Below are positions 1 to 9,176 of a stretch of 64,000 bases of DNA, piece after piece. Position 1 is the stretch's first letter; each line of letters opens with the position of its first letter. The notes under the pieces were generated by a model. The model ran no database searches. It was not told the origin of the DNA and worked only from the letters and a program-made list of their open reading frames with translations. The position numbers and the translations under genes were made by a program. Source of the DNA: CATOSK01 sp963665735. GTDB taxonomy: Bacteria > Chloroflexota > Dehalococcoidia > Lucifugimonadales > UBA3495. The stretch lies in contig OY762444.1 in NCBI GenBank assembly GCA_963665735.1, forward strand, positions 1,860,001 to 1,924,000. Reading direction: 5' to 3'.

Positions 1-8
1 ATTTCTTA

Positions 9-50
9 CCCGTCGGCTGGTTGCTGGCAATCGTCGCAACCCCCGCCGGG
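9..50 (+). repeat. Imperfect hairpin, upstream copy of a duplicated leader element
   Basis: A 42-base stretch that recurs 109 bases downstream at 118-159. It can fold with an outer stem CCCGTCGG (9-16) against CCGCCGGG with one mismatch, and an inner six-base stem GGTTGC/GCAACC. It is not followed by a T run. The two copies differ at many positions yet both still fold, which suggests that the structure matters. Function unknown; it may be the end of an upstream unit or a leader RNA element. Confidence 0.5.
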
Positions 51-74
51 TGCCTTTGTTGGGGGCTAAGGCCC

Positions 75-104
75 TTGACAAAAGGAAGGGGCTAGTGATA
101 GCTA
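75..104 (+). promoter_or_regulatory. Possible sigma70-type promoter for the NYN gene
   Basis: TTGACA at 75-80 matches the -35 consensus exactly. A weak -10 (TAGCTA, 99-104) follows after 18 bases. It lies between the two hairpin copies, so a transcript starting near 111 would immediately run into the second hairpin. The -10 is poor, so confidence is low. Confidence 0.3.
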
Positions 105-117
105 GCCTTTATTTGCC

Positions 118-167
118 CCCCGTCGGTTAGTTGTTGGCAATAGCCGCAACCCCGGCGGGTGTTTTTT
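118..167 (+). terminator. Terminator-like hairpin plus T run just before the NYN start codon
   Basis: Second copy of the duplicated element. The outer stem CCCGTCGG (118-125) pairs with CCGGCGGG (152-159) with one G-U pair; an inner GTTG/CAAC stem and a GGC-AATA-GCC tip add to it. Six T residues follow at 162-167, then ATG at 171. It has the form of an intrinsic terminator placed between a possible promoter and the gene, so attenuation is plausible. It could equally be the terminator of a gene upstream. The 3' arm also overlaps where a ribosome site for ATG 171 would lie. Confidence 0.5.
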
Positions 168-170
168 ATT

Positions 171-770
171 ATGCGTACTATCGTGCTTATTGACGGGCAA
201 AACCTGTACCACCTGGCGAAAATCGCTTGGTCCGGCGGAACGGCGGGAAATTCCTCTTCCTACCGTTGGCCCAGCTACGACGTTGAGAAACTGTCCAACG
301 CCCTGGTTTCGCGGGTTGCGGTACGCACCTTGACCGAGATTCGGTTTTATACCGGCGTTCCTGACCCCAGGGCCGGCGACTGGGAACGGTTTTGGCACGG
401 CTTTTGGCGGAACAAGCTGAGGGGGTTAAGGAATCGGGGGGTTTACGTTTACCGGGGGAGGGTCAGCGCGGCAAGGCAGGAAAAGGGAGTTGACGTGAGC
501 CTGTCCATTGACTTGGTGAAGGCCACCTATGAGCAGCGCTACGACGTGGCGATAATAGTCAGCCAGGATTGGGACTTCGGGCCGGCGGTGCAGTTGGCCA
601 AGGAAATCGCCCAGGAGCAGGGCCGGAGCCTGGCTTTCGAGTCCGCCTTTCCGGTGGGGCGCGGCGCCGCTTCCGCCAGGGGAGTCCCCGGCACGGACTG
701 GGTTCCCATTGACCAAGCCACCTACGACGCCTGCCTTGACCCGACGGATTACCGCCCCCGCTTTTTGTGA
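171..770 (+). CDS. NYN domain protein (PIN-like ribonuclease family, LabA/DUF88 type)
   Basis: About 199 residues, essentially one NYN domain. The N-terminal strand carries the acidic motif LIDGQN (Asp at about residue 7), and further acidic residues occur in KGVDVSLSIDL and SQDWDF, the positions that form the metal site in NYN/PIN-like nucleases. Family knowledge: metal-dependent RNases, or regulatory proteins of RNA or surface-related pathways; the substrate here is unknown. I prefer ATG 171 to the in-frame GTG 159 because the first beta strand starts directly after it and GTG 159 lies inside the hairpin. The gene stands alone behind a duplicated hairpin element, so its own RNA leader may be a target or a control device (speculation). 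Confidence 0.8.
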   Translation: MRTIVLIDGQNLYHLAKIAWSGGTAGNSSSYRWPSYDVEKLSNALVSRVAVRTLTEIRFYTGVPDPRAGDWERFWHGFWRNKLRGLRNRGVYVYRGRVSAARQEKGVDVSLSIDLVKATYEQRYDVAIIVSQDWDFGPAVQLAKEIAQEQGRSLAFESAFPVGRGAASARGVPGTDWVPIDQATYDACLDPTDYRPRFL

Positions 771-864
771 CGCCCCCGCCGCGGTGTGGCGCAACTATGT
801 CACTTTGGTATAGAATATATCGGAATTGTGACAGCAGACCGCAATGGTCGGGGAGGGCCTGGCA

Positions 865-1692
865 ATGACTGACCCGGCATCGGGGACGCCCGATTATACG
901 ATGGGCTTCGGCGAAGAGTTCCTGGCGGCTCTGCGGCGTTACTCCGCGCCCACCCACGCTTTCCACCTCCTCCCCCACCTCAAGCCGGGTTTGCGCCTTC
1001 TGGATTGCGGCTGCGGGCCGGGCACCATATCCGTCGGTCTGGCCGAGGCCGTAGCCCCCGGCGAAATGCACGGCATTGACATGGAAGAGTCCCAGGTGGA
1101 GATTGCCCGGTCCCTCGCCGCGGCCGGCGGACACGACAACGCCGTCTTCCAGGTCGCCGACGCCATTGACCTACCCTTTGAGGACAACTTTTTCGACGTG
1201 GTGCACCTCCATAACGTGCTGATGCACGTCCCCGACACCCAAGCAGTGCTTGGGGAGGCGATGCGGGTGTTGAAACCCGGCGGCATCGTCTCCGCCAGGG
1301 AAATGATTAGCGAATCGTCCTTCACCCATCCCGACTTCGGCACCATCCGCCATTCGTGGGATATGTTCCAGGACTTGCTGGAGGCCGACGAAGGCCACCC
1401 CCAGATAGGGCGGGACTTGAAAAACCAGTTCGCCCAGGCCGGGTTTACCGACCTGCGGGCCACCGCGTCTTTCGACTCTTACAGCACCCCGGAGGACGTG
1501 GTATTCATCTACGGAATCGCCAGCCAGTGGTTCCTGGCCCCGGAAATCACCGAGGCGGCGATAAAGTACGGCGCCTCCACCCAACAGCTGTGCGACGCCA
1601 TAGCCGCCGCCTATGACCGCTGGAAGGAACACCCCGGCGCCTTTTGCGCCGTAGCCCACGGCGAGTGCATCGCCCGCAAACCCCAGCCGTGA
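865..1692 (+). CDS. Class I SAM-dependent methyltransferase (UbiE/Methyltransf_11-like)
   Basis: About 275 residues. The SAM-binding glycine loop LDCGCGPG is clear, followed by the acidic end of strand 2 (HGIDMEESQ), the motif II-like region DLPFEDNFFDVVHLHNVLMHV, and the post-motif segment VLKPGG. This is the classical Rossmann methyltransferase order, but the acceptor cannot be read from sequence; small-molecule or quinone-type substrates are typical of relatives. Start: ATG 865 is preceded by GGGGAGGG at good spacing, which is better than ATG 844 upstream. It stands alone between the NYN gene and a repeat-filled gap, with no operon partner. Confidence 0.8.
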   Translation: MTDPASGTPDYTMGFGEEFLAALRRYSAPTHAFHLLPHLKPGLRLLDCGCGPGTISVGLAEAVAPGEMHGIDMEESQVEIARSLAAAGGHDNAVFQVADAIDLPFEDNFFDVVHLHNVLMHVPDTQAVLGEAMRVLKPGGIVSAREMISESSFTHPDFGTIRHSWDMFQDLLEADEGHPQIGRDLKNQFAQAGFTDLRATASFDSYSTPEDVVFIYGIASQWFLAPEITEAAIKYGASTQQLCDAIAAAYDRWKEHPGAFCAVAHGECIARKPQP

Positions 1693-2145
1693 ACCCGCCA
1701 AGGTCTTTTGATCGTTGCTCTAAACATCCCTTGTCACCCTGAACCCCTACCTGTCACCCTGAACCCCTATCTGTCACCCTGAACCCCTATCTGTCACCCT
1801 GAACCCCTATCTGTCACCCTGAACGAAGTGAAGGGTCTAAAATCCTACGGGTAAGGTGACGTTGGCTAAGGCAAGAATTTTAGATTCTTCGCTGCGCTCA
1901 GAATGACATATTCACGGACGGACGTTGTCGGTTACGGACGTAGGGGCGGGTTTGAAACCCGCCCCTACCAACGCCAATCATCAAGCCAGTCATCGGGAAA
2001 CCTCCCCCAACCCGTAGGGGCGCACGGCCGTGCGCCCCTACGTCCGTAACCAAAAACCTCCCATTCCCCCAACCGTCATTCCGGCGAAAGCCGGAATCCA
2101 GGAATCCTAATCACCAAGGCGGTTATGAGGAAACCGCCCGCGCCG
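1693..2145. repeat. Repeat-filled intergenic region with a 20-bp tandem array and palindromes
   Basis: No credible gene. From 1732 the 20-base unit TGTCACCCTGAACCCCTATC occurs four times (starts 1732, 1752, 1772, 1792), and a fifth unit at 1812 merges into the common dispersed element CACCCTGAACGAAGTGAAGGG. At 1882-1911 follows its usual partner, ending in CTCAGAATGACA. Perfect or near-perfect palindromes lie at 1940-1968 (core GGGTTTGAAACCC) and 2015-2041 (core GCACGGCCGTGC). A REP-like hairpin with CCGGCGAAAGCCGG lies at about 2080-2106. Confidence 0.85.
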
Positions 2146-2616
2146 CTACTCCTCCGGCGGTTCCTGCATGGCGTCGTAGTTGGAGATTATCTTGAAAGCA
2201 GTGTCCAGGAATACCCGCATCGCCTCATCGGTGACGCCTTCCATCAGCCGGGCCTCGTAAACCTGCACCCGCTCATGTACCTGCTCCGTCAGTTCCGTTC
2301 CTTCGTCCGTCAGGCTCAGCATCACCACCCGCCGGTCATCCCGCAGCCTACGCCGGCGCAGCAAGTCCATCTCCACCAGCCGGTTAACCACCCGGCTGAT
2401 GCGCGATGCGTCCACGGGCAGCACTTCCGCCAGTTGCGTTGCGGTGCATTCCCCTCTTTCCAGGCAGACCCGCAGCAGGTTGAATTCCAGGGGAATCAGG
2501 TCATACGGCCCAACCTCCGCCGCCGTCCCCTTGTCCACCACGTTCACCAGGCCGTCCAGACAAGCCGCCAACTCCGCTAACGGCTCCCCCTCCAGCCTGC
2601 TCGGCGTTTCCGGCAC
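2146..2616 (-). CDS. MarR family transcriptional regulator
   Basis: 156 residues, the normal length for MarR proteins. The winged helix-turn-helix is visible in the middle: CTATQLAEVLPVDASRISR is the helix-turn-helix and LRDDRRVVMLSLTDEG the wing, with the DxR signature of the family. The flanking helices would form the dimer interface. Family knowledge: a ligand-responsive dimeric repressor that usually controls itself and a neighbouring gene. The next gene on the same strand is the giant surface protein, which starts far upstream with its own promoter, so the target is not obvious. A short palindrome about 70 bases upstream (2685-2698) is a candidate operator. Confidence 0.85.
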   Translation of the reverse strand: MPETPSRLEGEPLAELAACLDGLVNVVDKGTAAEVGPYDLIPLEFNLLRVCLERGECTATQLAEVLPVDASRISRVVNRLVEMDLLRRRRLRDDRRVVMLSLTDEGTELTEQVHERVQVYEARLMEGVTDEAMRVFLDTAFKIISNYDAMQEPPEE

Positions 2617-2889
2617 TCTTTAACCTCAGTAGCTGAATACGAATATAATAACAGACTCCCATCGTACAACCGATACTGTTAGTTGACAATACTTTGTCGG
2701 CACAAGTTTATTGCTGGAATGTAACAAGTCTGTTGCCAGAATGTTACAAGACCCGGCATCCAGCGCGTGAAAACGGAAAATGCCGGCCCAACCCTGGCCG
2801 GCCAAAATGCCAACTGGCCGGCAGGGGGCCGGGGGAAATTGGCCCCGCCGCGGGGCGGGGCGGGGCGGGTTGGTTGCCTGACTTTGGCC
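2617..2889. other. Intergenic region between marR-like gene and giant surface gene
   Basis: About 270 bases. The part near MarR is AT-rich and should hold the MarR promoter (TATATT-like boxes near 2645-2660 on the minus strand). The rest becomes very G-rich on the plus strand (2840-2875, runs of CGGGG) and then meets the 3' end of the giant gene. I see no gene and no good terminator. Confidence 0.6.
2685..2698. promoter_or_regulatory. Candidate operator palindrome upstream of marR-like gene
   Basis: GACAA-TACT-TTGTC, perfect five-base arms around a four-base spacer, about 70 bases upstream of the MarR start. Autoregulation through a nearby palindrome is usual for this family. It is the only such palindrome noticed in the gap, but short arms like these can occur by chance. 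Confidence 0.25.
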
Positions 2890-5800
2890 CTAGCGCAACT
2901 CGGCGGGAGGGCGGTTGCCCAGCAGAAGGCGGGCTTCCCCAGGGCGGGCCGCATTGACCCGGCCATAGGAGGCGGCTTCATTGGTGACGGCGACCCGCGT
3001 CTGGCCCAGGGCCTGGTCCACATCGGATTCGGTTGCCACTTTCACGGGCCGGTCCATGTCGGCCTCGCTGGGCGCTGGCACAGCGGCGCGTCTCCGCAGC
3101 GCGTCCCAGATAATCTTGCCCAGCAGTAGCAGCAGCAAGAGCAGCATCAGCAGGAGCAACACGGGCAGTATCGGGAAGCTGTCGGCAGCCGTTACTTCCA
3201 CCATGAAGGTCTTGTCCACCGTGACAGTCTTGCCGTCGAAGGCCGTAATCTTCACCGGGTAGGAGCCAAGGTCCGCATCGGGATCCACCGTTCCCTCCAC
3301 CACGCCTTCGGCCCCGCCGGTGTGGTACAGGCCGGTGGGAAGACCTTCCACCAGGAGCATCAGCCGGTCTTCGGGGTTGACGGCGATGACCTCGATGGAG
3401 AAGGGGGCAATTTCCTCGCCCTGCTGGTAGCGCTTGGTGGGCGGGGCCATGATTTCCGGCGCGCCCACCGGGTTCCCGATAAGGATGGTGAACAAGGCCG
3501 AGGCTATCGGGCTGCTGCCGTCGGAGGCGGTTATCTGCACCAGTTGGGCGCCAACCTTGGCCGTGGACGACACCGTTCCCTGCACCACGCCGTCATCGAA
3601 GAACAGGCCCGCCGGCAGGTCGTGCAGTATCGTCGTCACCGTGTCGCCGAAGTCCGGGTCATCAACCACGATGGAGAAGGGGGCGATGGTCTCTCCCCGG
3701 AAGTAGCGGCGGTCGCCGGGGTTGACGATGGACGGCGGGTTGCCGCCGGTGATGTCCGCCAGCAGTCCCCAAGGCGAGTCGCCGGTCTCGGGGCTGAGGA
3801 TTCCCAGGTTGAAAGGCGAACTGGCGTCGTCCTGTCCGAAGATGTTGCTAACTTCCTGGTTCAGCGACGATATGGACAGTCCCGAGGATTCCACGGTGAT
3901 GTTGAAAGTGGCGGTTACGTCCGGGTTCACCCCGTCGTTGGCCGTGATGGTGACGACGTAGATTCCCGTCACCGCCTGGGCGCCCACCGTGCCGGACACC
4001 GTGCCGCTGGCGTAACCCAGGTTTTCCGGCAGGGAGGTGACGCTTACCGTCACCGGGTCGTTGTCGGGGTCAGTGACCACGATTCCGAATTCCGTGATGG
4101 TCTCCCCCTGGCGGTAGCTCTTGTTGCCGGGGTTGGTGATTACCGGCGGGCCGTTGGAGTCGGTGACTTCAATCTGGAAGGTGTCGGTCACGTCCGCGCC
4201 CACGCCGTCGTTGGCGGTGATGGTCACGGTGTAGGTTCCCGACACCGCTTGGGTGGACACCGCGCCGCTGACCTGCGTACCGTTGAAACTCAGGCCCGTG
4301 GTCAGGCCCGACAGCGATACCGTCACCGTGTCGTTGGCGTCCTGGTCGGTTACTTCAATGGTGAAGTTCGTGATGGTCTGCCCCAGTTCGTAGCTCTTGT
4401 TGCCGGGGTTGATGATTACCGGCAGGTCATTCCGGTCAAGGATGCCGATAGTCACCGTGATGGTGTCGTCAATGCTGTTGTCGGCGTTGCCCTGGAGGTC
4501 TTTCCGGTCGCTGACCCCCACGCTTACGGTGTAGGCTTTCTTCGTTTCGTAGTCCAGGATGGCGCTTTGGGCCACCGAAAGCTGCCCGGTGGAGGCGTTG
4601 ATGCTGAAACTGCCCGAGTCGGTTCCGCCAAGGACGTAGGTCAGCGAGTCGCCGTCCGGGTCCGTGGCGACCACCGTACCGCCAACCTTCGTTCCGCCGG
4701 CCGAGTTTTCGGCGACGCTGCGGGTGGTGGCGTCCTGGGAGAAGGACGGGTTTTGGTTAGCCGGCTTCAAAGGCGGCGCGGGTGTGTAGGAAGGGCCGCC
4801 GCCGCCGCCCGGGTTCCTGCGCCGCGGCGGGCTTTCGTTCACATCGGTGATGCTTATGGTTACGGTGATGGTGTCGTCAACCGTCGCATCGTGGTTGCCC
4901 TGGGCGTCCTTCAGGTCGCTGACTTCCACCGTAACGCTGTAAGAAGTCGTGGTTTCGTAGTCCAACGTGGTGTTGGAGCCCACCGAAATCTGCCCGTTGC
5001 GCCGGTCTATTATGGCGAACTTACCCGCGTCGGTTCCCGTCAGGGAGTAGTACAGCCGGTCGCCGTCGGCGTCGGTGGCGGTTACCGCCGCGCCGATGTT
5101 GGTGTCCGCCGCCGAGTTCTCGGCGATGACGCGGGAGGCAGAGTCGCCCTCGTCGAAGGTAGGGGGCGAGTTGGGCGCGGTGGTGGCCTCAGTCCGTTCG
5201 GACCATTCCGAGGAGGTAAGTATGCTATCGTCGTTTTCGGCCCTAATCTGGAAATAGTATTTCGTGTTTCCGCGCAACTTGGTTACGGTAACGCTCGTGG
5301 CATCGGCGGCAGGCTCTATGGCAACTTTATCGGCCTTGTCCAAGTCCTCACCCGAGATCCGCTCAAACTCCAGGCGATACTTGGTTATGGGGGACTTGCC
5401 GGTCATATCCGGGGCTGTCCAGGAAACATCCATCGAGCTTGCCGGAGCGTCGGCGTTGCGGACCACCGTGGGCGCGGTCATCTTGCCCGGCAGTTCATCA
5501 ACGTCGGACACGGTGATGACAACGTCTATGTAGTCGTCAAACGAGCTGTCCTTGTTGCCGTAGATGTCCTTGCCGTCATGGACGTGAACCCGCAGGGTCT
5601 GGGAGAAGTCGGGGTTTGCCTCGTAGTCAAAGCCGTTGTGCGCCTGCGTGACGAATCCTTGGGAGTCAACGCTGAAATGCTTACCCTGCGAGTTTATCAG
5701 GACAAAATTCAGCGTCTCGTCGTCCGGGTCGGTGACGGCCAACTTCGCGCCCAACTTGGTTCCCCAGGCCGAGTTTTCAGGGATTTCGCGGGTGGTGGTG

Positions 5801-8800
5801 TCGCCGTCGTCGAAGGTGGGATTGATGTTGACAATGGCGGTGGTGCCGGAGTCGGACCAGGGCGAAAAGCCCTCGGCGTCGGTGGCCCGCACCTGCACCT
5901 CATAATCGTCCACGGCATCGGTCAGGGACGAAAGCGTCCGGCTGGTTCCCGTGCCGGCAGCGCCGTAAGGAATCCAATTCCCGGCGCTGTTGGCCCGGTA
6001 CCGAAGGTTGTAGCTGGTAATCCCGTCGGGATGGTTGGAGGTGGGGGCGGTCCAACTTACGTCCAGCGCGGTGGTGGGATTGTCAGCGTTGGCGGTCACC
6101 ACGGGCCTCTCCGGCTTGGCCGGCGGGGCTACGTCGGTCACGTTGATAGTGACGGTGATGGTGTCGTCAACCGTCGAGTCCGCATTCCCACTTTCGTCCT
6201 TGTTGTCGCTTACGCCGAGGGTCACGGTGTAGAAGGACTTGGTCTCATAGTCCAGCGTCGTTCCAACCTCGACCTTAATCTGCGAGGTTCCTATGCCGAT
6301 GCTGAATTTGCCGGCGTCGGTTCCACTAATGGAGTAAATGAGGTCGGCGTCGTCCGGGTCGGTGGCGGCAATCGCCGCGCCCACGTTGGTGTAGGTTGCC
6401 GAATTTTCGGCGATGCTGCGGGTGGCGGTGTCCCCGTCGTCGAAGGTGGGGGCGACGTTAACCAGGGTTACGTTGATGGTGACGGTTATGGTGTCGTCAA
6501 TCGCGCTGTCGGTGTTGCCGTCGGCGTCCTTGTTGTCGGTAACGCTGATGGTCACGGTGTAGGAGGACTTGGTGTCGTAGTCGGGAATGTTGTCGGCGTT
6601 GACCCGAATCTGGGGCGAAGTCAAGGCCATGTCGAACTTGTCGCCGTCCGTTCCGCCGATGGAGTAAGCCAGTTCATCCCCGTCGGCGTCGGTGGCGGTT
6701 ATGGCCGCCCCGATGTTGGTTCCCGCCGCCGAGTTTTCGTCAATACTGCGGGTGGTCGAGTCGCCGTCGTCAAAGGTAGGGACGGAGTTGGCCGCGCCCG
6801 TCCTGGCCTCGCCGGAGTCGGACCAGTCGGAGTTGCCCTCGGCGTCGGTGGCCCGAACCTGCACCTGGTAAGTCTGGCCCCCGGTCAAGCCGCTGATGGT
6901 GGTGGTGGTTCCGGCGCCGGTAACGCTGTGGGAAGTCCAATCGGTGGCGCTCTTTTCCCGGTACTGGACGCTGTATCCGGTGATGCCGCCGGGAACCTGG
7001 GAAGACGGGGCCGTCCAAGTCACGTCCAGCTTGGTCTTGGGTGTAGCGGTGTTTTGGGCCACCGTGGGGGCCGCCGGCTTGGCCGGGCCGGCTATGTCGT
7101 TGACGTTGATGGTGACGTAGTGGGGGTAGGTGCCGGGGATATGTCCCGAGCCAACCGCCTGCACCACTACGGAGTAGGAAGTCTTGGTTTCGTAGTCCAG
7201 CGTCGTCCCGCTCTTCACCGTTATCTGGCCGGAGCCGCCGTTGACGTTGAACTTGCCGGCGTCGGTTCCGCTCAGGGAGTAGCTGAACGTCGTGCCATAC
7301 AACGACATGGTAATCGCGCCGCCGACGTTGGTGTTGGCCGCCGCGCCCTCGTTGACGGAGCGGGTATGAACCTCGTAAGCGGTCATCACCTTGCCGGCAT
7401 CGGACCAGGGGGAGGTTCCATCGCCGTTGGTGGCCCGCACCTGGAACTCGTACTCCCGGCCGCTGAATACTTGGCTGCTGACCGTGGCGCTGGTGGACGT
7501 GCCGGTGTGGGAGTGGGATTTCCAGGTGGGACTGCCGACCATGCGGAACTGCACACTGTAGCCGGTGATGGCCGGCTTGCCGGTCATGTTCGGGACCGTC
7601 CAGGACAGGTCAACGGAGCCTTTGGGATTTGACGGGGTGAGGGCAAGGGTGAGGACCGGCTTCGCCGGCGGTTCGTTCACGTCGGTGACGTTGATGGTGA
7701 TGGTAACATCAGCGGATTCACCGCCATTGCCGTCGCTGGCCATCGTCGTCACGGTGTACGATGTCTTGGTCTCGTAGTCCAGTTCAGTCCCGCTCTTGAC
7801 CGTAATCTGGCCGGTGCTCGAGTTGATTTCGAACTTGTTGCCGTCGGTCCCGCCCAAGGGGATGTAGGTCAGGGTATCGCCGTCGGGGTCGGTGGCGGTT
7901 ATCGGAGCGCCGACGTTGGTTCCCCCAGACGAGTGCTCGGCGATGCTGCGGGTGGCGGTGGCTGCCGGGAAGGTGGGGGCCCGGTTGCCCTGGGCGGTGG
8001 TTTGCGATGCCTCGTCGGACCAGGCGCTCCAGCCTTCGACGTTGTACGACCGCGCTTTGATGTAGTAAGTGGTGTTGGCGGTCAGTGAGTCAATGGTTGC
8101 GGTGGTGGCAGTAATCTCCTTGTGGGGAATGTTCCAGGAGTTTTTGTCATGCGTCCAAATCACCTGGTACTTGTCGGCGCTGCCGTTGCCGGGCGTCAGG
8201 GTAACGTCTATCTTGCTGCTGGGGGTAGTGGAGTTTTGAGACGCGCTGATGGTGGGCTTTCCGGGGGCGGTTACGTCGGTCACGTTGATGGTGACGGTGG
8301 CCGTTACGTTGTCAAAGCCGTCATCCGCGTTCACATAGACGCTGTACGAAGTCTTGGTTTCGTAGTCCAGGGTCGTGCCGCTCTTCAAGGAAATCTGTTG
8401 GTTGCTGCTGTTGAAGTCGAACTTGCCGGCGTCGGTTCCGCCGAAGGTGTAGGTCAGGGTGTCGCCGTCGGGGTCGGAGGCGCTCACCGGGGAGCCGACG
8501 TTGGTTCCCGCCGGCGAGTTCTCGGCGATGCTGCGGGTCTGACTGGCGCCGCCGGAGAAACTGGGAGACTGGTTGACGCCGCCAAACGGAGAGACGGATT
8601 CGGGGGCCGGGTCAGCGAAGGGGGATTGGAAGGCGGCCGGGCCGGAGATGGCCGCGCTGATGAAGGGGGAGGGGAGAGCGTCGAGGACTTCCAGGGTGGC
8701 GACGTAGGCAGTTCCGGCTGCGTAGTCCAGGGCCGGGCTGTCATTGGTGGGAACCCCATTGTTGTTGACGTTGATGTCGCCGGGGTTGGCGTCGCCGTCG

Positions 8801-9120
8801 TCACCGAACGGGCTGACCGCCGGGGCCAGGGTCAGGTTGCCGGCGGCGTCGGAGGCGGCCAACGGAATGTGGAAAACCGACACGCCGTTGAAGCCGATTT
8901 CGGAAACCAGGTTCGGGGCGGCATCGCCGTCGTCGCTGAGCAGGCCGGCGGCCGGCGCCAGAATTGGGTTGTCCTCGGCGTGGAGGGTTCCGGCGGCGTG
9001 GAAGGCGGCCAAGGCCAGGAACCCGGCCAGGACGGCCACGACCAGGAACGCGGGCATCCGGGAGTAGCTGCCAAGACCCGAAACAACGGTTTTGCGGTTA
9101 AAGACTTGTTTCTTGTACAT
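2890..9120 (-). CDS. Giant surface protein with cadherin-like, FN3 and Ig-like repeats and a C-terminal membrane anchor
   Basis: About 2076 residues from ATG 9120. A hydrophobic signal segment (FLVVAVLAGFLALAAF) ends in an AxA-type site before the mature part. Then come about eight cadherin-like repeats (signature R-S-I-A-E-N-S, DPDGDTLTY, LDYETKTSY), five interspersed fibronectin III repeats (LDVSWTAP and GYSVQYR types), a Pro/Gly-rich hinge, and four Ig-like putative-adhesin repeats starting I-x-N-P-G-x-K-S-Y. A Leu-rich membrane helix (LPVLLLLMLLLLLLLLGKII) is followed by a positively charged cytoplasmic tail of about 60 residues. Role: probably adhesion or envelope, with Ca-binding at DxD/DxDGD loops. 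ATG 9120 has GGAAGG 12 bases upstream; the in-frame ATG at 9192 lies upstream of the promoter -10 and cannot be the start. Confidence 0.85.
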   Translation of the reverse strand: MYKKQVFNRKTVVSGLGSYSRMPAFLVVAVLAGFLALAAFHAAGTLHAEDNPILAPAAGLLSDDGDAAPNLVSEIGFNGVSVFHIPLAASDAAGNLTLAPAVSPFGDDGDANPGDINVNNNGVPTNDSPALDYAAGTAYVATLEVLDALPSPFISAAISGPAAFQSPFADPAPESVSPFGGVNQSPSFSGGASQTRSIAENSPAGTNVGSPVSASDPDGDTLTYTFGGTDAGKFDFNSSNQQISLKSGTTLDYETKTSYSVYVNADDGFDNVTATVTINVTDVTAPGKPTISASQNSTTPSSKIDVTLTPGNGSADKYQVIWTHDKNSWNIPHKEITATTATIDSLTANTTYYIKARSYNVEGWSAWSDEASQTTAQGNRAPTFPAATATRSIAEHSSGGTNVGAPITATDPDGDTLTYIPLGGTDGNKFEINSSTGQITVKSGTELDYETKTSYTVTTMASDGNGGESADVTITINVTDVNEPPAKPVLTLALTPSNPKGSVDLSWTVPNMTGKPAITGYSVQFRMVGSPTWKSHSHTGTSTSATVSSQVFSGREYEFQVRATNGDGTSPWSDAGKVMTAYEVHTRSVNEGAAANTNVGGAITMSLYGTTFSYSLSGTDAGKFNVNGGSGQITVKSGTTLDYETKTSYSVVVQAVGSGHIPGTYPHYVTINVNDIAGPAKPAAPTVAQNTATPKTKLDVTWTAPSSQVPGGITGYSVQYREKSATDWTSHSVTGAGTTTTISGLTGGQTYQVQVRATDAEGNSDWSDSGEARTGAANSVPTFDDGDSTTRSIDENSAAGTNIGAAITATDADGDELAYSIGGTDGDKFDMALTSPQIRVNADNIPDYDTKSSYTVTISVTDNKDADGNTDSAIDDTITVTINVTLVNVAPTFDDGDTATRSIAENSATYTNVGAAIAATDPDDADLIYSISGTDAGKFSIGIGTSQIKVEVGTTLDYETKSFYTVTLGVSDNKDESGNADSTVDDTITVTINVTDVAPPAKPERPVVTANADNPTTALDVSWTAPTSNHPDGITSYNLRYRANSAGNWIPYGAAGTGTSRTLSSLTDAVDDYEVQVRATDAEGFSPWSDSGTTAIVNINPTFDDGDTTTREIPENSAWGTKLGAKLAVTDPDDETLNFVLINSQGKHFSVDSQGFVTQAHNGFDYEANPDFSQTLRVHVHDGKDIYGNKDSSFDDYIDVVITVSDVDELPGKMTAPTVVRNADAPASSMDVSWTAPDMTGKSPITKYRLEFERISGEDLDKADKVAIEPAADATSVTVTKLRGNTKYYFQIRAENDDSILTSSEWSERTEATTAPNSPPTFDEGDSASRVIAENSAADTNIGAAVTATDADGDRLYYSLTGTDAGKFAIIDRRNGQISVGSNTTLDYETTTSYSVTVEVSDLKDAQGNHDATVDDTITVTISITDVNESPPRRRNPGGGGGPSYTPAPPLKPANQNPSFSQDATTRSVAENSAGGTKVGGTVVATDPDGDSLTYVLGGTDSGSFSINASTGQLSVAQSAILDYETKKAYTVSVGVSDRKDLQGNADNSIDDTITVTIGILDRNDLPVIINPGNKSYELGQTITNFTIEVTDQDANDTVTVSLSGLTTGLSFNGTQVSGAVSTQAVSGTYTVTITANDGVGADVTDTFQIEVTDSNGPPVITNPGNKSYRQGETITEFGIVVTDPDNDPVTVSVTSLPENLGYASGTVSGTVGAQAVTGIYVVTITANDGVNPDVTATFNITVESSGLSISSLNQEVSNIFGQDDASSPFNLGILSPETGDSPWGLLADITGGNPPSIVNPGDRRYFRGETIAPFSIVVDDPDFGDTVTTILHDLPAGLFFDDGVVQGTVSSTAKVGAQLVQITASDGSSPIASALFTILIGNPVGAPEIMAPPTKRYQQGEEIAPFSIEVIAVNPEDRLMLLVEGLPTGLYHTGGAEGVVEGTVDPDADLGSYPVKITAFDGKTVTVDKTFMVEVTAADSFPILPVLLLLMLLLLLLLLGKIIWDALRRRAAVPAPSEADMDRPVKVATESDVDQALGQTRVAVTNEAASYGRVNAARPGEARLLLGNRPPAELR

Positions 9121-9176
9121 TTGGCTTATCATCCTTCCACTGGCATAAGGGTTTAGTGGATAACGGTTCACGGGTG

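Noticed and set aside
3322..7632. Plus-strand open frame of 1436 codons antisense to the giant surface gene
   Set aside because: Shadow frame of a highly repetitive GC-rich gene; no motif, and the minus strand has a clear promoter and domains.
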